Shown here: piece by piece, positions 18,340 through 26,241 of the stretch
Layout of the letters: each line of letters begins with the position of its first letter
Position numbering within the stretch: position 1 is the first letter of the stretch
DNA from: Criblamydia sequanensis CRIB-18
GTDB taxonomy: Bacteria; Chlamydiota; Chlamydiia; Chlamydiales; Criblamydiaceae
Assembly (NCBI RefSeq): GCF_000750955.1
Contig: NZ_CCEJ010000001.1
Location: 112,197-176,196 of the forward strand
Reading direction: 5' to 3'
Length of the DNA stretch: 64,000 nt
Translations under genes and position numbers: made by a program
Notes under the pieces: generated by a model
Database searches by the model: none
What the model was told of the DNA's origin: nothing
What the model saw: only the letters and a program-made list of their open reading frames with translations

Positions 18340-19185
18340 GTGAAAAAGGTCTTTCTTTTACCCAATTTTATTACAGCTTTTGGTCTGATGTGCGGACTTT
18401 TTGCTATTTTCAAAATGAATATGACTGGAATTGGCGAGACGACTACCCCCTTGCTAACACAAATTTCAGGAATTCTTATTTTGGCAGCCATTTTGGACCT
18501 TTTAGATGGCGCTATAGCTCGTGTCATGAAAGCTGAAAGTGAATTTGGAGGGCTTTTTGACTCCTTAGCCGATGCCATCACTTTTGGCCTTGCCCCTTCT
18601 GTCATTATCTTGAAGACCCTATCCTTAAGGCCCGGAAGCGAGATGTCTTTTTTCTTAACTTTTGCTGCGATGGTATTTACTGTATGCGGTGTTTTAAGAC
18701 TGATTCGCTTTAACGTCATGAATAAAAAAATAGAGCAGGATGACGAGCTGCTTGCCGCTAGCAAAAAAAATTTCACAGGGTTGCCTATTCCGGCAGCCGC
18801 CGGCGCTGCAATTTCTTGTAATCTCTTACTCTCTTCTATAAGCGATGGGATGGAGGAAGGTTTTCCTTTAGGCCTGCGTTCCTGGATCCTTTTCTTTGTC
18901 CTGCTTTTCTTAGGATACGTAATGATTAGCCGATGGCGTTTCCCAAGCTTGAAAACTCTTCATTTTAGAGTTTCTTCTTTTAAAGTGGTTATCTTTACGG
19001 TTTTTGCGGCTGTTTTGGTTTTTTTCGGGATCCAGCATAACTTTCCGCTTCTATTTTTTGGAGTTATTTGGCTTTATCTTTTGGGGTCTTTAATCTTATC
19101 GATTATTCGATTGATTGCAGGAAGAAGAACAAAAGCTCTTGAAGATTTTGAAAGAGCCCCGGAAGATGAGGAACTAGGGGAATAA
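18340..19185 (+). CDS. pssA: CDP-diacylglycerol-serine O-phosphatidyltransferase
   Basis: Makes phosphatidylserine from CDP-diacylglycerol and serine, the precursor of phosphatidylethanolamine, at the inner membrane. The CDP-alcohol phosphotransferase signature DG-x2-AR-x8-G-x3-D-x3-D is intact (DGAIARV, then GGLFDSLAD). About eight hydrophobic segments are present. The start FLLPNFITAFGLMCGLFAI is typical of PssA. 281 residues. The start codon is GTG, with a GGA element upstream. It is followed 5 bp later by the converging DUF202 gene. Confidence 0.92.
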   Translation: MKKVFLLPNFITAFGLMCGLFAIFKMNMTGIGETTTPLLTQISGILILAAILDLLDGAIARVMKAESEFGGLFDSLADAITFGLAPSVIILKTLSLRPGSEMSFFLTFAAMVFTVCGVLRLIRFNVMNKKIEQDDELLAASKKNFTGLPIPAAAGAAISCNLLLSSISDGMEEGFPLGLRSWILFFVLLFLGYVMISRWRFPSLKTLHFRVSSFKVVIFTVFAAVLVFFGIQHNFPLLFFGVIWLYLLGSLILSIIRLIAGRRTKALEDFERAPEDEELGE

Positions 19186-19190
19186 TTTTT

Positions 19191-19586
19191 TCAGTACATT
19201 TCTAAAGTGATAAGCATATGGACAAGAAGAGAAAGTCCTACAATCGAAAGTAAAAGCGATGCTGCAAGAGAAGTGGAAACATGAAATTTCTTGTGGGCTT
19301 TTTGATCAAGTTTTCTGATAAAAGAAAGATACTCTCCCGTTGCCAATATTAAAAAAATAACTCCAAGCGCTACTAAAATAACTCCCAAATGGTGCGGGGA
19401 TTTAGCTGACAGCTTGCCATTAAAATCATCGATTGTTTTTAAATATTGAAAAAATTCGAAAATGCTAAATCCAAAACCTATTAAAGCAAGAGAAGTTCTT
19501 ATCCAAGCAAGAATGGTCCTATCAGCTGCAAACCGATCCCTATCATAGGCAATAGGGGTTTCAAAATCCGTAAAATCTTTATTCAT
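19191..19586 (-). CDS. DUF202 (YidH-like) small membrane protein
   Basis: 131-residue inner-membrane protein with three hydrophobic helices. The signature DRFAADRTILAWIRTSLALI is diagnostic for DUF202. Molecular function is not established for the family. The frame is open upstream to 19649, but the Met at 19586 (MNKDFTDFE) gives the normal length and lies 5 bp after the stop of the preceding gene, suggesting an operon with the formylglycine-generating enzyme. Confidence 0.85.
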   Translation of the reverse strand: MNKDFTDFETPIAYDRDRFAADRTILAWIRTSLALIGFGFSIFEFFQYLKTIDDFNGKLSAKSPHHLGVILVALGVIFLILATGEYLSFIRKLDQKAHKKFHVSTSLAASLLLSIVGLSLLVHMLITLEMY

Positions 19587-19591
19587 ATTTT

Positions 19592-20593
19592 TTACTCTTT
19601 GCTTTTGGCGCAGCGAAATCCCAAATGATTTAAACTTGTGTCGGGACAAGTTTTCATTCTGGCTGAAATACGGTATCCCTTACAATAACTTTTGTGGCAT
19701 AGAAAAGAGCCTCCTCGATGCACTCTTTTTTCAGCGTAAGGCTCATCAGGGTCCAAACTTTTATCAGCCCCTTTTGGATTGATGGAAACCCCTTTTTTTG
19801 CTTCCGCCTCATAATAAGCATGGTGGTAAAGGTCGCTGCACCATTGCCAAACGTTTCCGGCCATGTCATAAAGATGATTCTCATTGGGAGGGTATTTTCT
19901 TACCGGAGTTGTCCCATAATAGCCTTCATTTTTTGAGCTTTGGTAAGGGAATTTACCTTGCCAAATATTAGCCTGAGGATCTTTTTCATTAAATTCCTCA
20001 TTCCCCCAGACATATTTCTTATCATGGGTGCCTTTAGCGGCAAATTCCCACTCAGCTTCGGTTGGAAGCCTTTTTCCGGCCCATTTGGCATAGGCTTCGG
20101 CATCATACCAAGAAACTTGAACGACAGGGTGGTCTTCTTTGCCGTCAATTGAACTTTCAGGTCCTGTCGGGTGCTTCCAATCAGCGCCCCCTTTCCATTC
20201 CCACCAAAATCGATTGCTGTAAAAGGGAACCGGCCCATCGCTTGGCTTAAAAACAAGAGAGGCTGCAATAAGCTTTGAAGGATCGGGCTCTTTAGTTCCA
20301 ATAGGCACCTGAGCCATTATTTCCTCAAGTGTGGGCGCTTTTTCGGCTGTCGTAATGTAACCTGTAGCGTCTACAAATTCTTTAAATTGACGGTTAGTTA
20401 CAGGGGTTTCATCCATAAAAAAACCATCTACCCTCACCAGGTGGGCAGGCTTTTCATCTTTTTTGGCGTCTTTGTCATCCGATCCCATGGTAAAAATGCC
20501 GGGCTTTATCCAAACCATTGCTTTTGGAGCCTGTGAAGCATTCAGGGTTTGAGAGGCAAATAGAACATTTAATATTAAAAGAAGCTTCGTCAT
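19592..20593 (-). CDS. Formylglycine-generating enzyme (SUMF1/FGE type), exported
   Basis: 333 residues with an N-terminal signal peptide (LLLILNVLFASQTLNASQA). The SUMF1 fold is clear: MVWIKPGIFTMGS, ETPVTNRQFKEFV, RLPTEAEWEFAAKG and NVWQWCSD. The C-terminal core has RGGSFLC and then SYC, with cysteines 299 and 304 spaced five apart like the catalytic pair of true FGEs, and ends NHLGFRCA. True FGEs oxidise a cysteine of sulfatases to formylglycine. Many bacterial relatives lack both cysteines, so their presence supports real FGE activity. No sulfatase gene is nearby. Confidence 0.88.
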   Translation of the reverse strand: MTKLLLILNVLFASQTLNASQAPKAMVWIKPGIFTMGSDDKDAKKDEKPAHLVRVDGFFMDETPVTNRQFKEFVDATGYITTAEKAPTLEEIMAQVPIGTKEPDPSKLIAASLVFKPSDGPVPFYSNRFWWEWKGGADWKHPTGPESSIDGKEDHPVVQVSWYDAEAYAKWAGKRLPTEAEWEFAAKGTHDKKYVWGNEEFNEKDPQANIWQGKFPYQSSKNEGYYGTTPVRKYPPNENHLYDMAGNVWQWCSDLYHHAYYEAEAKKGVSINPKGADKSLDPDEPYAEKRVHRGGSFLCHKSYCKGYRISARMKTCPDTSLNHLGFRCAKSKE

Positions 20594-20803
20594 GAAAAGC
20601 TCACGGATGATCTAGCAATTAAAAAAAGTTTTGCCATTTTCCGATCAAATTTGCAAGTTCAATAGACTCTTATTTGACAAAATAAGGAGAAAAAATTTGA
20701 AAGTAGTCTAAATCCCCAGGTCATCTCACCTCTCAGAGAATGTCATTTCTTCCACTTTACTTTTCGGGAATGTAAAATTGAAAAATTTGACCCGGCGACA
20801 GCT

Positions 20804-21556
20804 TTAAGAACCTCTGACCAGATCGCAATCCTGGGTTAAAGGATAAGAAGACTCTTTTTCATAAAGAATCCGATATAGGCCCCAAGCAATGAACCACATC
20901 AAAGCCCCCCCTGCGACTACATCTGAAAAAAAATGTCCTCCTTGCGCCATGCGAAGAACTCCAATAGCGGTTCCATAGAGGAAGGAGAAAAGGAAAACCA
21001 TCCGGCTTAATTGAAAAAGATGTCTTTTCTTTAACCAAAAACCAAATACAAAATAGTAGTATCCGGTAGTGCAATGACCGCATGGAAAAGAACGGAAATG
21101 TTCTTTTTCCTTAAAGGTCGGGCCAGGGTCATAAAAAGCTCTATAGTTTTCAGTTCCCCCAAACTCAATGACATGCTTCGGCCTAGGCCGGCCATAAAAT
21201 TCCTTGAAAACAATGTGCGTGATAAAGCCTGGACCCATAGCAAAAGAAAGCCAAAGAAAAAGAAGCGTTTTCCTATGCATTTTTAATTTTTTGAAAAAAG
21301 GAGAAAGTACAAATAAAATAAAGCAAAAAATGCCAAGCAAAATGGCAGGCCAGGGAGTTAATTTAAATAAGTAATGCATCCATTTGGTGTGGGGGAAAGC
21401 GAGGCCTTTTTCGCCAAGGCTAAAGAAAAATCTTGAGGCTGCTAAATCTATGGATTCGGAAGTGAAAAAAAAGATGAGAATCAAAACGAACAAAATGAAT
21501 ATTTTAAGATAAAAACGTAAGTTTTTGAACAATTTTGTTGCATGCCTTTCTTTCAA
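20804..21556 (-). CDS. PAP2-family membrane phosphatase
   Basis: 250-residue integral membrane protein with about six helices and the three acid-phosphatase motifs: K-x6-RP (KEFYGRPRP), PSGH-like FPCGH, and a third motif ending GGHFFSDVV. Family members dephosphorylate lipids such as phosphatidylglycerophosphate, undecaprenyl pyrophosphate or lipid A. The substrate cannot be told from sequence. The shape (long loop before FPCGH, then HCTTGYYYF) recalls LpxE/PgpB-type enzymes. The start is non-ATG: TTG at 21556 or a nearby TTG. Confidence 0.8.
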   Translation of the reverse strand: MKERHATKLFKNLRFYLKIFILFVLILIFFFTSESIDLAASRFFFSLGEKGLAFPHTKWMHYLFKLTPWPAILLGIFCFILFVLSPFFKKLKMHRKTLLFLWLSFAMGPGFITHIVFKEFYGRPRPKHVIEFGGTENYRAFYDPGPTFKEKEHFRSFPCGHCTTGYYYFVFGFWLKKRHLFQLSRMVFLFSFLYGTAIGVLRMAQGGHFFSDVVAGGALMWFIAWGLYRILYEKESSYPLTQDCDLVRGS

Positions 21557-21829
21557 TTTTTTAAGAGGCTCTCATTAAAAGGTATAAATTAATTTTGTTG
21601 AAGCTTTTTTAAATGAAAAAATGATAAAAAAGAGACCTATTCACTTTGTTTTCTATAAGGAATTGAAAACCAAATTGCGTCAACCTGATTCGAATTTTTT
21701 TCCCTTAAGAGCTCGCACTTTGGCTGCAAATAAGTCCGTCCTATTTTAAAATAAGAGGGACTCATTTTTTCGGGGCTTCAAGAGAATAATTTCGAATATG
21801 AACCATTATATGTGAAACCAGGGTTTAAA

Positions 21830-23305
21830 ATGCCTGTCTCCCTTCTTTTGATCTGTGTCCTCTTTATTTTTTGCATCTTGCTTCTGTATTTATTTTTTAA
21901 AAAGAAAATTGATAGCCAAAGCCATAAGCTTTTGTGGGTTGAAACTTCCTTCACGGAAGCTAAAACTCTTTTAAAACTCAGAGAGGATGAAATTGAAAAA
22001 ATTAAAGACAAACTCCTCGAGGAGAGCAAAACAAGAAGTCGTTTGGAGGGATTGCTTGAACAGCAAAAAGAGCAGCAATTAAAACTAAAGACTGCAGAAG
22101 AAGCTTTGCTATCTGAAATGAAAAGGGGAGAAGAGCTAAATTCGGAGCTTGCCAAAGTTAAAGCTCACCTTGAAGAAGAAAAAAAATTATTCTCGCATAA
22201 AGTTCAGGTCTTGGAAGATGCGAAACAGCAGTTTGAGACGGTCTTTAAATCGCTTTCGCAAGATGTTTTAAAACAAAATTCCCTATCTTTTCTACAACTT
22301 GCAACAGCTAAGTTTGAAAAGTACGATGAATCGTTAAAACATCAACAGGCTCAAAGAGAGCAACTATTTGTAAACGAGTTAAATCCCTTTAAGGAATCCG
22401 TTGGAAAATTCGACTCTTTATTAAGAGACATGGAAAAAACAAGGCATAATGTTTTTAACTCTCTTACAGACCAGATAAAGAATTTAAGTGAAATGCAACT
22501 TAAGCTTGGCGCTGAAACATCCAAATTAGCCAATTCCTTAAAATCTACCCAAATTAGGGGAAGGTGGGGGGAAATTCAACTGAAAAGGGTGGTCGAGCTT
22601 GCCGGAATGATTGAATATTGCGATTTTGAAGAGCAGGTGGTCGTTTCAAAAGAAAGCGGGTTTATAAGGCCCGACATTGTCGTTCGACTCCCTAATGAAA
22701 AATCTATTATAGTGGATGCTAAAGCTCCTTTACAAGCCTATTTGGATGCCCATGAAACTCAAAATGAGGAAGAAAGGCAGCATCACCTAAAGGCGCATTC
22801 AAAACAAGTGAGGAGCCATATCCAGCATCTTTCCTCAAAAGCTTATTCTGAAGAGATCAAAGAGTCTTGTGAATTCGTCGTCCTTTTTCTTCCGGGAGAT
22901 CCATTTTTTAGTGCGGCTCTGCAAAATGACCCCGGTTTAATCGAATTCGGCGTTGAAAGAAAAGTTCTTCTTGCCACACCTACCACTTTAATCGCAATAC
23001 TTCGCGCTGTGGCTTTTGGTTGGAGACAAGAAAAATTAGCCTTAGGGGCAAAAGAGATTTCACTTCTTGGAGGTGAACTTTTTGATAGGCTTTGTGTAAT
23101 GGTAGGCCACATGGATACATTGAAAAGGGGGTTGGATGCAGCGGTTTCAGGTTTTAACCAGACTGTAAGCTCCCTTAACTCAAGAGTTGTTCCGACCGCA
23201 AAAAAATTAATTGAAAAAGGAGCTGCGTCCAAAAAAGAAATGCCGGAGCTTATCGAAATTGAAAAAGTGCCTAAGGATTTAGAAAGGCTTCATTCTCTTA
23301 GTTAA
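21830..23305 (+). CDS. rmuC: DNA recombination protein RmuC
   Basis: Nuclease-superfamily protein that limits DNA inversion. An N-terminal membrane segment (LLLICVLFIFCILLLYLFF) is followed by a coiled coil to about residue 120. The RmuC core follows: KSTQIRGRWGEIQLKRVVE, RPDIVVRLPNEKSIIVDAKA, FVVLFLPGD. About 491 residues. The ATG at 21830 follows AGGG at good spacing; an in-frame GTG at 21812 would add six residues. Its last 8 bp overlap the converging small gene. Confidence 0.9.
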   Translation: MPVSLLLICVLFIFCILLLYLFFKKKIDSQSHKLLWVETSFTEAKTLLKLREDEIEKIKDKLLEESKTRSRLEGLLEQQKEQQLKLKTAEEALLSEMKRGEELNSELAKVKAHLEEEKKLFSHKVQVLEDAKQQFETVFKSLSQDVLKQNSLSFLQLATAKFEKYDESLKHQQAQREQLFVNELNPFKESVGKFDSLLRDMEKTRHNVFNSLTDQIKNLSEMQLKLGAETSKLANSLKSTQIRGRWGEIQLKRVVELAGMIEYCDFEEQVVVSKESGFIRPDIVVRLPNEKSIIVDAKAPLQAYLDAHETQNEEERQHHLKAHSKQVRSHIQHLSSKAYSEEIKESCEFVVLFLPGDPFFSAALQNDPGLIEFGVERKVLLATPTTLIAILRAVAFGWRQEKLALGAKEISLLGGELFDRLCVMVGHMDTLKRGLDAAVSGFNQTVSSLNSRVVPTAKKLIEKGAASKKEMPELIEIEKVPKDLERLHSLS

Positions 23306-23699
23306 GAAGAAGATAGCCTTTTCTTCTCTTAAAGAGAGATTCAACTTTTGTTGACCTTCGTAGAGGTGTGACTCTCTTAAGATTCAGAGGGGGGTGAGCC
23401 GAGGTTTCATCTCTTCTTTCAACAGTTATTTCATATTCTTCCCTGCCCTTTATTAGCGTGCCCTTGAGTATATAGACATTGAATAATTGCAACGCCTTGA
23501 TAGTTTCCTCTAAATGACATCTATCTACAACAAGAGGCTTACTTTTGTTGTAGTACATAATGTAAACCAGGCCTTCTTCCACATTTTTTACCTCAAGTAG
23601 TGTGAAACCTTTGTTTAATAAATCACACTCTAGTTTTCCAATTTCCTGAGGAACGCAATTTACGACGTGCAGCCCTTCGACAGAGAACAATGGATTCAT
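23298..23699 (-). CDS. Small hypothetical protein
   Basis: 133 residues, no signal peptide, mixed alpha/beta composition, with a basic C-terminal tail (VESLFKRRKGYLL). I recognise no family. It converges with rmuC and overlaps it by 8 bp. The following 276-bp gap to brnQ contains two dyads. Codon use is ordinary, so it is probably real. Confidence 0.5.
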   Translation of the reverse strand: MNPLFSVEGLHVVNCVPQEIGKLECDLLNKGFTLLEVKNVEEGLVYIMYYNKSKPLVVDRCHLEETIKALQLFNVYILKGTLIKGREEYEITVERRDETSAHPPLNLKRVTPLRRSTKVESLFKRRKGYLLLN

Positions 23700-23852
23700 A
23701 AATTTCTCCTATTTTAAAAACTATTTGAATTAAATGAGTTTATTTAATATTATAAATCAATATAAAGCCCCTTATAGGCAAAAAATGATAAAAAATTATA
23801 CAAAAAACAATTATCTAAGCTCATTTTTCCTAAGAAGACTTGTCTCCTCTTT

Positions 23853-23869
23853 TGTGCGCATCGCGCACA
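23853..23869. repeat. GC-rich hairpin in an AT-rich intergenic region
   Basis: TGTGCGC and GCGCACA flank an ATC loop, a perfect 7-bp stem. No U-run follows on either strand, so it is not a standard terminator. It lies about 105 bp upstream of brnQ. Confidence 0.5.
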
Positions 23870-23919
23870 CATAATCCCCCCATTAAATACCTTTTCTCAA
23901 TTTAAAGTTTGTAACTATA

Positions 23920-23933
23920 AACACTTAAGTGTT
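23920..23933. promoter_or_regulatory. 14-bp palindrome upstream of brnQ, operator-like
   Basis: AACACTTAAGTGTT is a perfect palindrome, flanked by GTAAC (23911-23915) and GTTAC (23934-23938). It lies about 43 bp upstream of the brnQ ATG, a plausible regulator site. No cognate regulator is known. Confidence 0.4.
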
Positions 23934-23975
23934 GTTACTAAGTAATTTTTTTAATTGTTTTTTTATGGTTGTTCT

Positions 23976-25118
23976 ATGAAATTTTCTAAAAGTCTATCCA
24001 TCATTGCTGCCGGCCTTGCCATGTTTTCGATGTTTTTTGGGGCAGGGAACGTTATTTTTCCTCTTATGATCGGTTTTACAGTCAAGGAAATGGTTCCTTT
24101 TGCGTCTTTTGGACTCCTTATCGGAGCGGTCGGCTTACCTTTCTTAGGTTTATTTTCCATGATTCTTTGCGATGGAGATGTGAATCGATATTTTAACAAG
24201 CTAGGCAAACCTTTTGGATTTATAGTAGGTTTTTTCACTATTTCTCTCTTAGGGCCGCTTGGCGCATCTCCGCGATGCATAGCTTTTGCTTCTTCAACCC
24301 TTCAAGCATCGGGTTTAACCCTCCCGCACACTTTGTTTTGTGCTTTAGCATGTCTTGTTGTCGGTCTTTTAGCGATGAGAAAAAATAAAATCATTGAAGT
24401 TTTAGGTTACTTTCTAACGCCAATTCTTGTTCTTTTGCTTGGAATAATGATGGTTAAAGCGGTCCTATCAGAAGGGTCGTTTCCGGCTTCCGAATTTACA
24501 GAGATGCAGTCTTTTTATCTCGGATTGAAAGAAGGCTATCTTACAATGGACTTGCTTGCCGCTTTGTTTTTCGCCCCACTTATTCTAGCGAATCTAAAGC
24601 AAAGCCAAGCTTCTTGCAGCCTTTTTAAAAAAGCGTTTTTAAGCTCATTAATTGGAGGTTTGCTTTTAGCTTTAACCTATCTTGGTTTTTCCTATGCGGC
24701 AGCGATTCACTCCGAAACTTTAAGCCATGCAAAACCTGAGGCGCTTCTTTCTGAGATCGCATTTAAAATTCTTGGCGATCATGCAGGCATTTTTATTTCT
24801 CTTCTTGTAATTTTAGCCTGCTTAACAACCGCTATCGCCCTTCTTTCTGTATTTGCAAGTTTTGTTGAAACTGCCTTTCCTAAAAAATGGAAAATTTCTT
24901 ACGAAAAAGCTTTATTTTCCGGGATTTTGATAGCCGGGCTCATAGCGACTCTTGAATTTAAAGGAATTACCCTTCTATTAGGGCCGATTCTTGATTATTT
25001 ATACCCGATTATCATCTTACTTGCTCTAACGCACGTAGCCGAATATTTTTGGAAAGCTAAAAAAGAATTGGCTCTAGACCCGGTTGATGGGAATGAAGTA
25101 GAGGGTATTTCGCCTTAG
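23976..25118 (+). CDS. brnQ: Branched-chain amino acid carrier, LIVCS family
   Basis: Sodium-coupled inner-membrane importer of leucine, isoleucine and valine, about 380 residues with some twelve helices. The N-terminus MKFSKSLSIIAAGLAMFSMF and the following FGAGNVIFPLMIG are the BrnQ signature. GPLGASPRC and LIVCS-type sequence follow. The frame opens at a TTG (23955), but the ATG at 23976 is the family-like start. Known chlamydiae carry brnQ homologues, consistent with their amino-acid auxotrophies. Confidence 0.92.
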   Translation: MKFSKSLSIIAAGLAMFSMFFGAGNVIFPLMIGFTVKEMVPFASFGLLIGAVGLPFLGLFSMILCDGDVNRYFNKLGKPFGFIVGFFTISLLGPLGASPRCIAFASSTLQASGLTLPHTLFCALACLVVGLLAMRKNKIIEVLGYFLTPILVLLLGIMMVKAVLSEGSFPASEFTEMQSFYLGLKEGYLTMDLLAALFFAPLILANLKQSQASCSLFKKAFLSSLIGGLLLALTYLGFSYAAAIHSETLSHAKPEALLSEIAFKILGDHAGIFISLLVILACLTTAIALLSVFASFVETAFPKKWKISYEKALFSGILIAGLIATLEFKGITLLLGPILDYLYPIIILLALTHVAEYFWKAKKELALDPVDGNEVEGISP

Positions 25119-25173
25119 ATTTTAATCTTTTGTCTCTATAAATTGCTTAAATACTAATTTTTAAGAGGCAACG

Positions 25174-25902
25174 CTGAAAAGGCTTAACTTTCTAAAAGAG
25201 AAAAACTATCCCCGTACACTAATACAATATTCGGGGATAGAAGCTTTTGATTTAAAAGATTATGATGGTTCACTTCGCATCTCAAATCTATCCCATTATG
25301 GAGACTTTGGTTTAGGCAGCTTTAATGCTCTTGATGGAGAATTAATCTATTTTGATGGAAACGCCTACCATGCCACCTCCGATGGACGTTTAAAGCCTGC
25401 CGATTCTGAATCACTTCTTTCATGCGCTTATTTCACAAAATTTGATTCAAAGACTTCAGTTCAGTTGGAAGACTTAAGACTTTCATTTTTGTTTCAGAAG
25501 ATTAAAAATAGCTTTTCCCACCCGGGCCAAATTTTTTCCGCACTTCGTATAAATGGTTTTTTTAACATGATTCGGTTGAGAAGTGTGCCTCCTCAAAAAA
25601 AACCTTATCCTGCCATAGAGGAAGTTGTTAAAGAACAGGCTCTTTACATTTACAAAAATGTTTCAGCAACTGTGATTGGTTTTTATTTTCCGACCTATTT
25701 CAATGGACTTACTTATTCCGGTTTCCACTTGCATTTTATAACAAATGATTTAAAGCATGGCGGGCATGTTTTAGATTTTGAATTAAATCAGGGAGAGGTC
25801 TTTTTAAGCCCTCTTGAAAATTATCTTTATCTTTTACCGGATTATGCTCTGAACCTTAAGGAACAGGATTGTACTTTATCTTGCAGCCATCAGGGAGAGT
25901 GA
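25174..25902 (+). CDS. budA: Alpha-acetolactate decarboxylase, apparent CTG start
   Basis: Converts alpha-acetolactate to acetoin. Family blocks: HYGDFGLGSFNALDGELIYF, FDGNAYHAT, VSATVIGFYFPTYFNGL, and the zinc ligands in GFHLHFITND and HGGHVLDFE. No ATG, GTG or TTG precedes the conserved N-terminus; the first TTG (25465) would remove the first 97 residues. In-frame CTG at 25174 lies five bases after AAGAGG, with a stop directly upstream, and gives 242 residues, the normal length. I infer CTG initiation. A decayed start in a dying gene is the alternative, but the rest is intact. The 3' end overlaps the next gene tail to tail by 47 bp. Confidence 0.85.
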   Translation: MKRLNFLKEKNYPRTLIQYSGIEAFDLKDYDGSLRISNLSHYGDFGLGSFNALDGELIYFDGNAYHATSDGRLKPADSESLLSCAYFTKFDSKTSVQLEDLRLSFLFQKIKNSFSHPGQIFSALRINGFFNMIRLRSVPPQKKPYPAIEEVVKEQALYIYKNVSATVIGFYFPTYFNGLTYSGFHLHFITNDLKHGGHVLDFELNQGEVFLSPLENYLYLLPDYALNLKEQDCTLSCSHQGE

Positions 25903-26230
25903 TGGTTCTATAGACCCAAGGGTCTTCATTTTCCCGCATTAAGCGGTCACACCCCATGAGAAAGCCTTCAAAAAAGCCGTATTTTCTCATGGCATCTAAA
26001 GTATACTGAGAGCTTGATGGGTAGAAATGGCTTCTTGGACCGTCAGCCGGGGAGATGACATTTTGATGAAAGGCAATGGCTGTTTCTGCAAAAGAGCCTA
26101 ATAATAAAGTATTGCAAGTCGTTTTTTCTTTTTTTAGCTTCTTATTGACAAGATCGGCATCCTTACCCCAAGGGTCTGCCCTGAGTAGTAGGGGGAGGAC
26201 CGTTAAAATTAAAAGAGCAAATCGATTCAT
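25856..26230 (-). CDS. YidD-like protein with signal peptide, cysteines replaced
   Basis: 124 residues. A signal peptide (FALLILTVLPLLLRA) precedes a YidD-like core: FHQNVISPADGPRSHFYPSS, then TLDAMRKYGFFEGFLMGCDR. Normal YidD reads CRFYPSCSxYA; here the Cys positions are His/Ser (SHFYPSSSQY). Canonical YidD helps membrane-protein insertion at the cytoplasmic face, so an exported, Cys-less version probably does something else. It follows the TPR lipoprotein by 11 bp at the end of the secretin operon. A canonical yidD is also present at 56367. Confidence 0.7.
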   Translation of the reverse strand: MNRFALLILTVLPLLLRADPWGKDADLVNKKLKKEKTTCNTLLLGSFAETAIAFHQNVISPADGPRSHFYPSSSQYTLDAMRKYGFFEGFLMGCDRLMRENEDPWVYRTITLPDGCKIKYNPVP

Positions 26231-26241
26231 TGGAAACTCAT

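Noticed and set aside
23853-23869. GC-rich hairpin as an intrinsic terminator
   Set aside because: Neither strand has a U-run after the stem, so it was listed only as a repeat.
25174-25464. Acetolactate decarboxylase as a pseudogene lacking its start
   Set aside because: The frame is intact over the full family length, zinc ligands are present, and a CTG lies at correct spacing from a Shine-Dalgarno; loss of function is less likely but not excluded.
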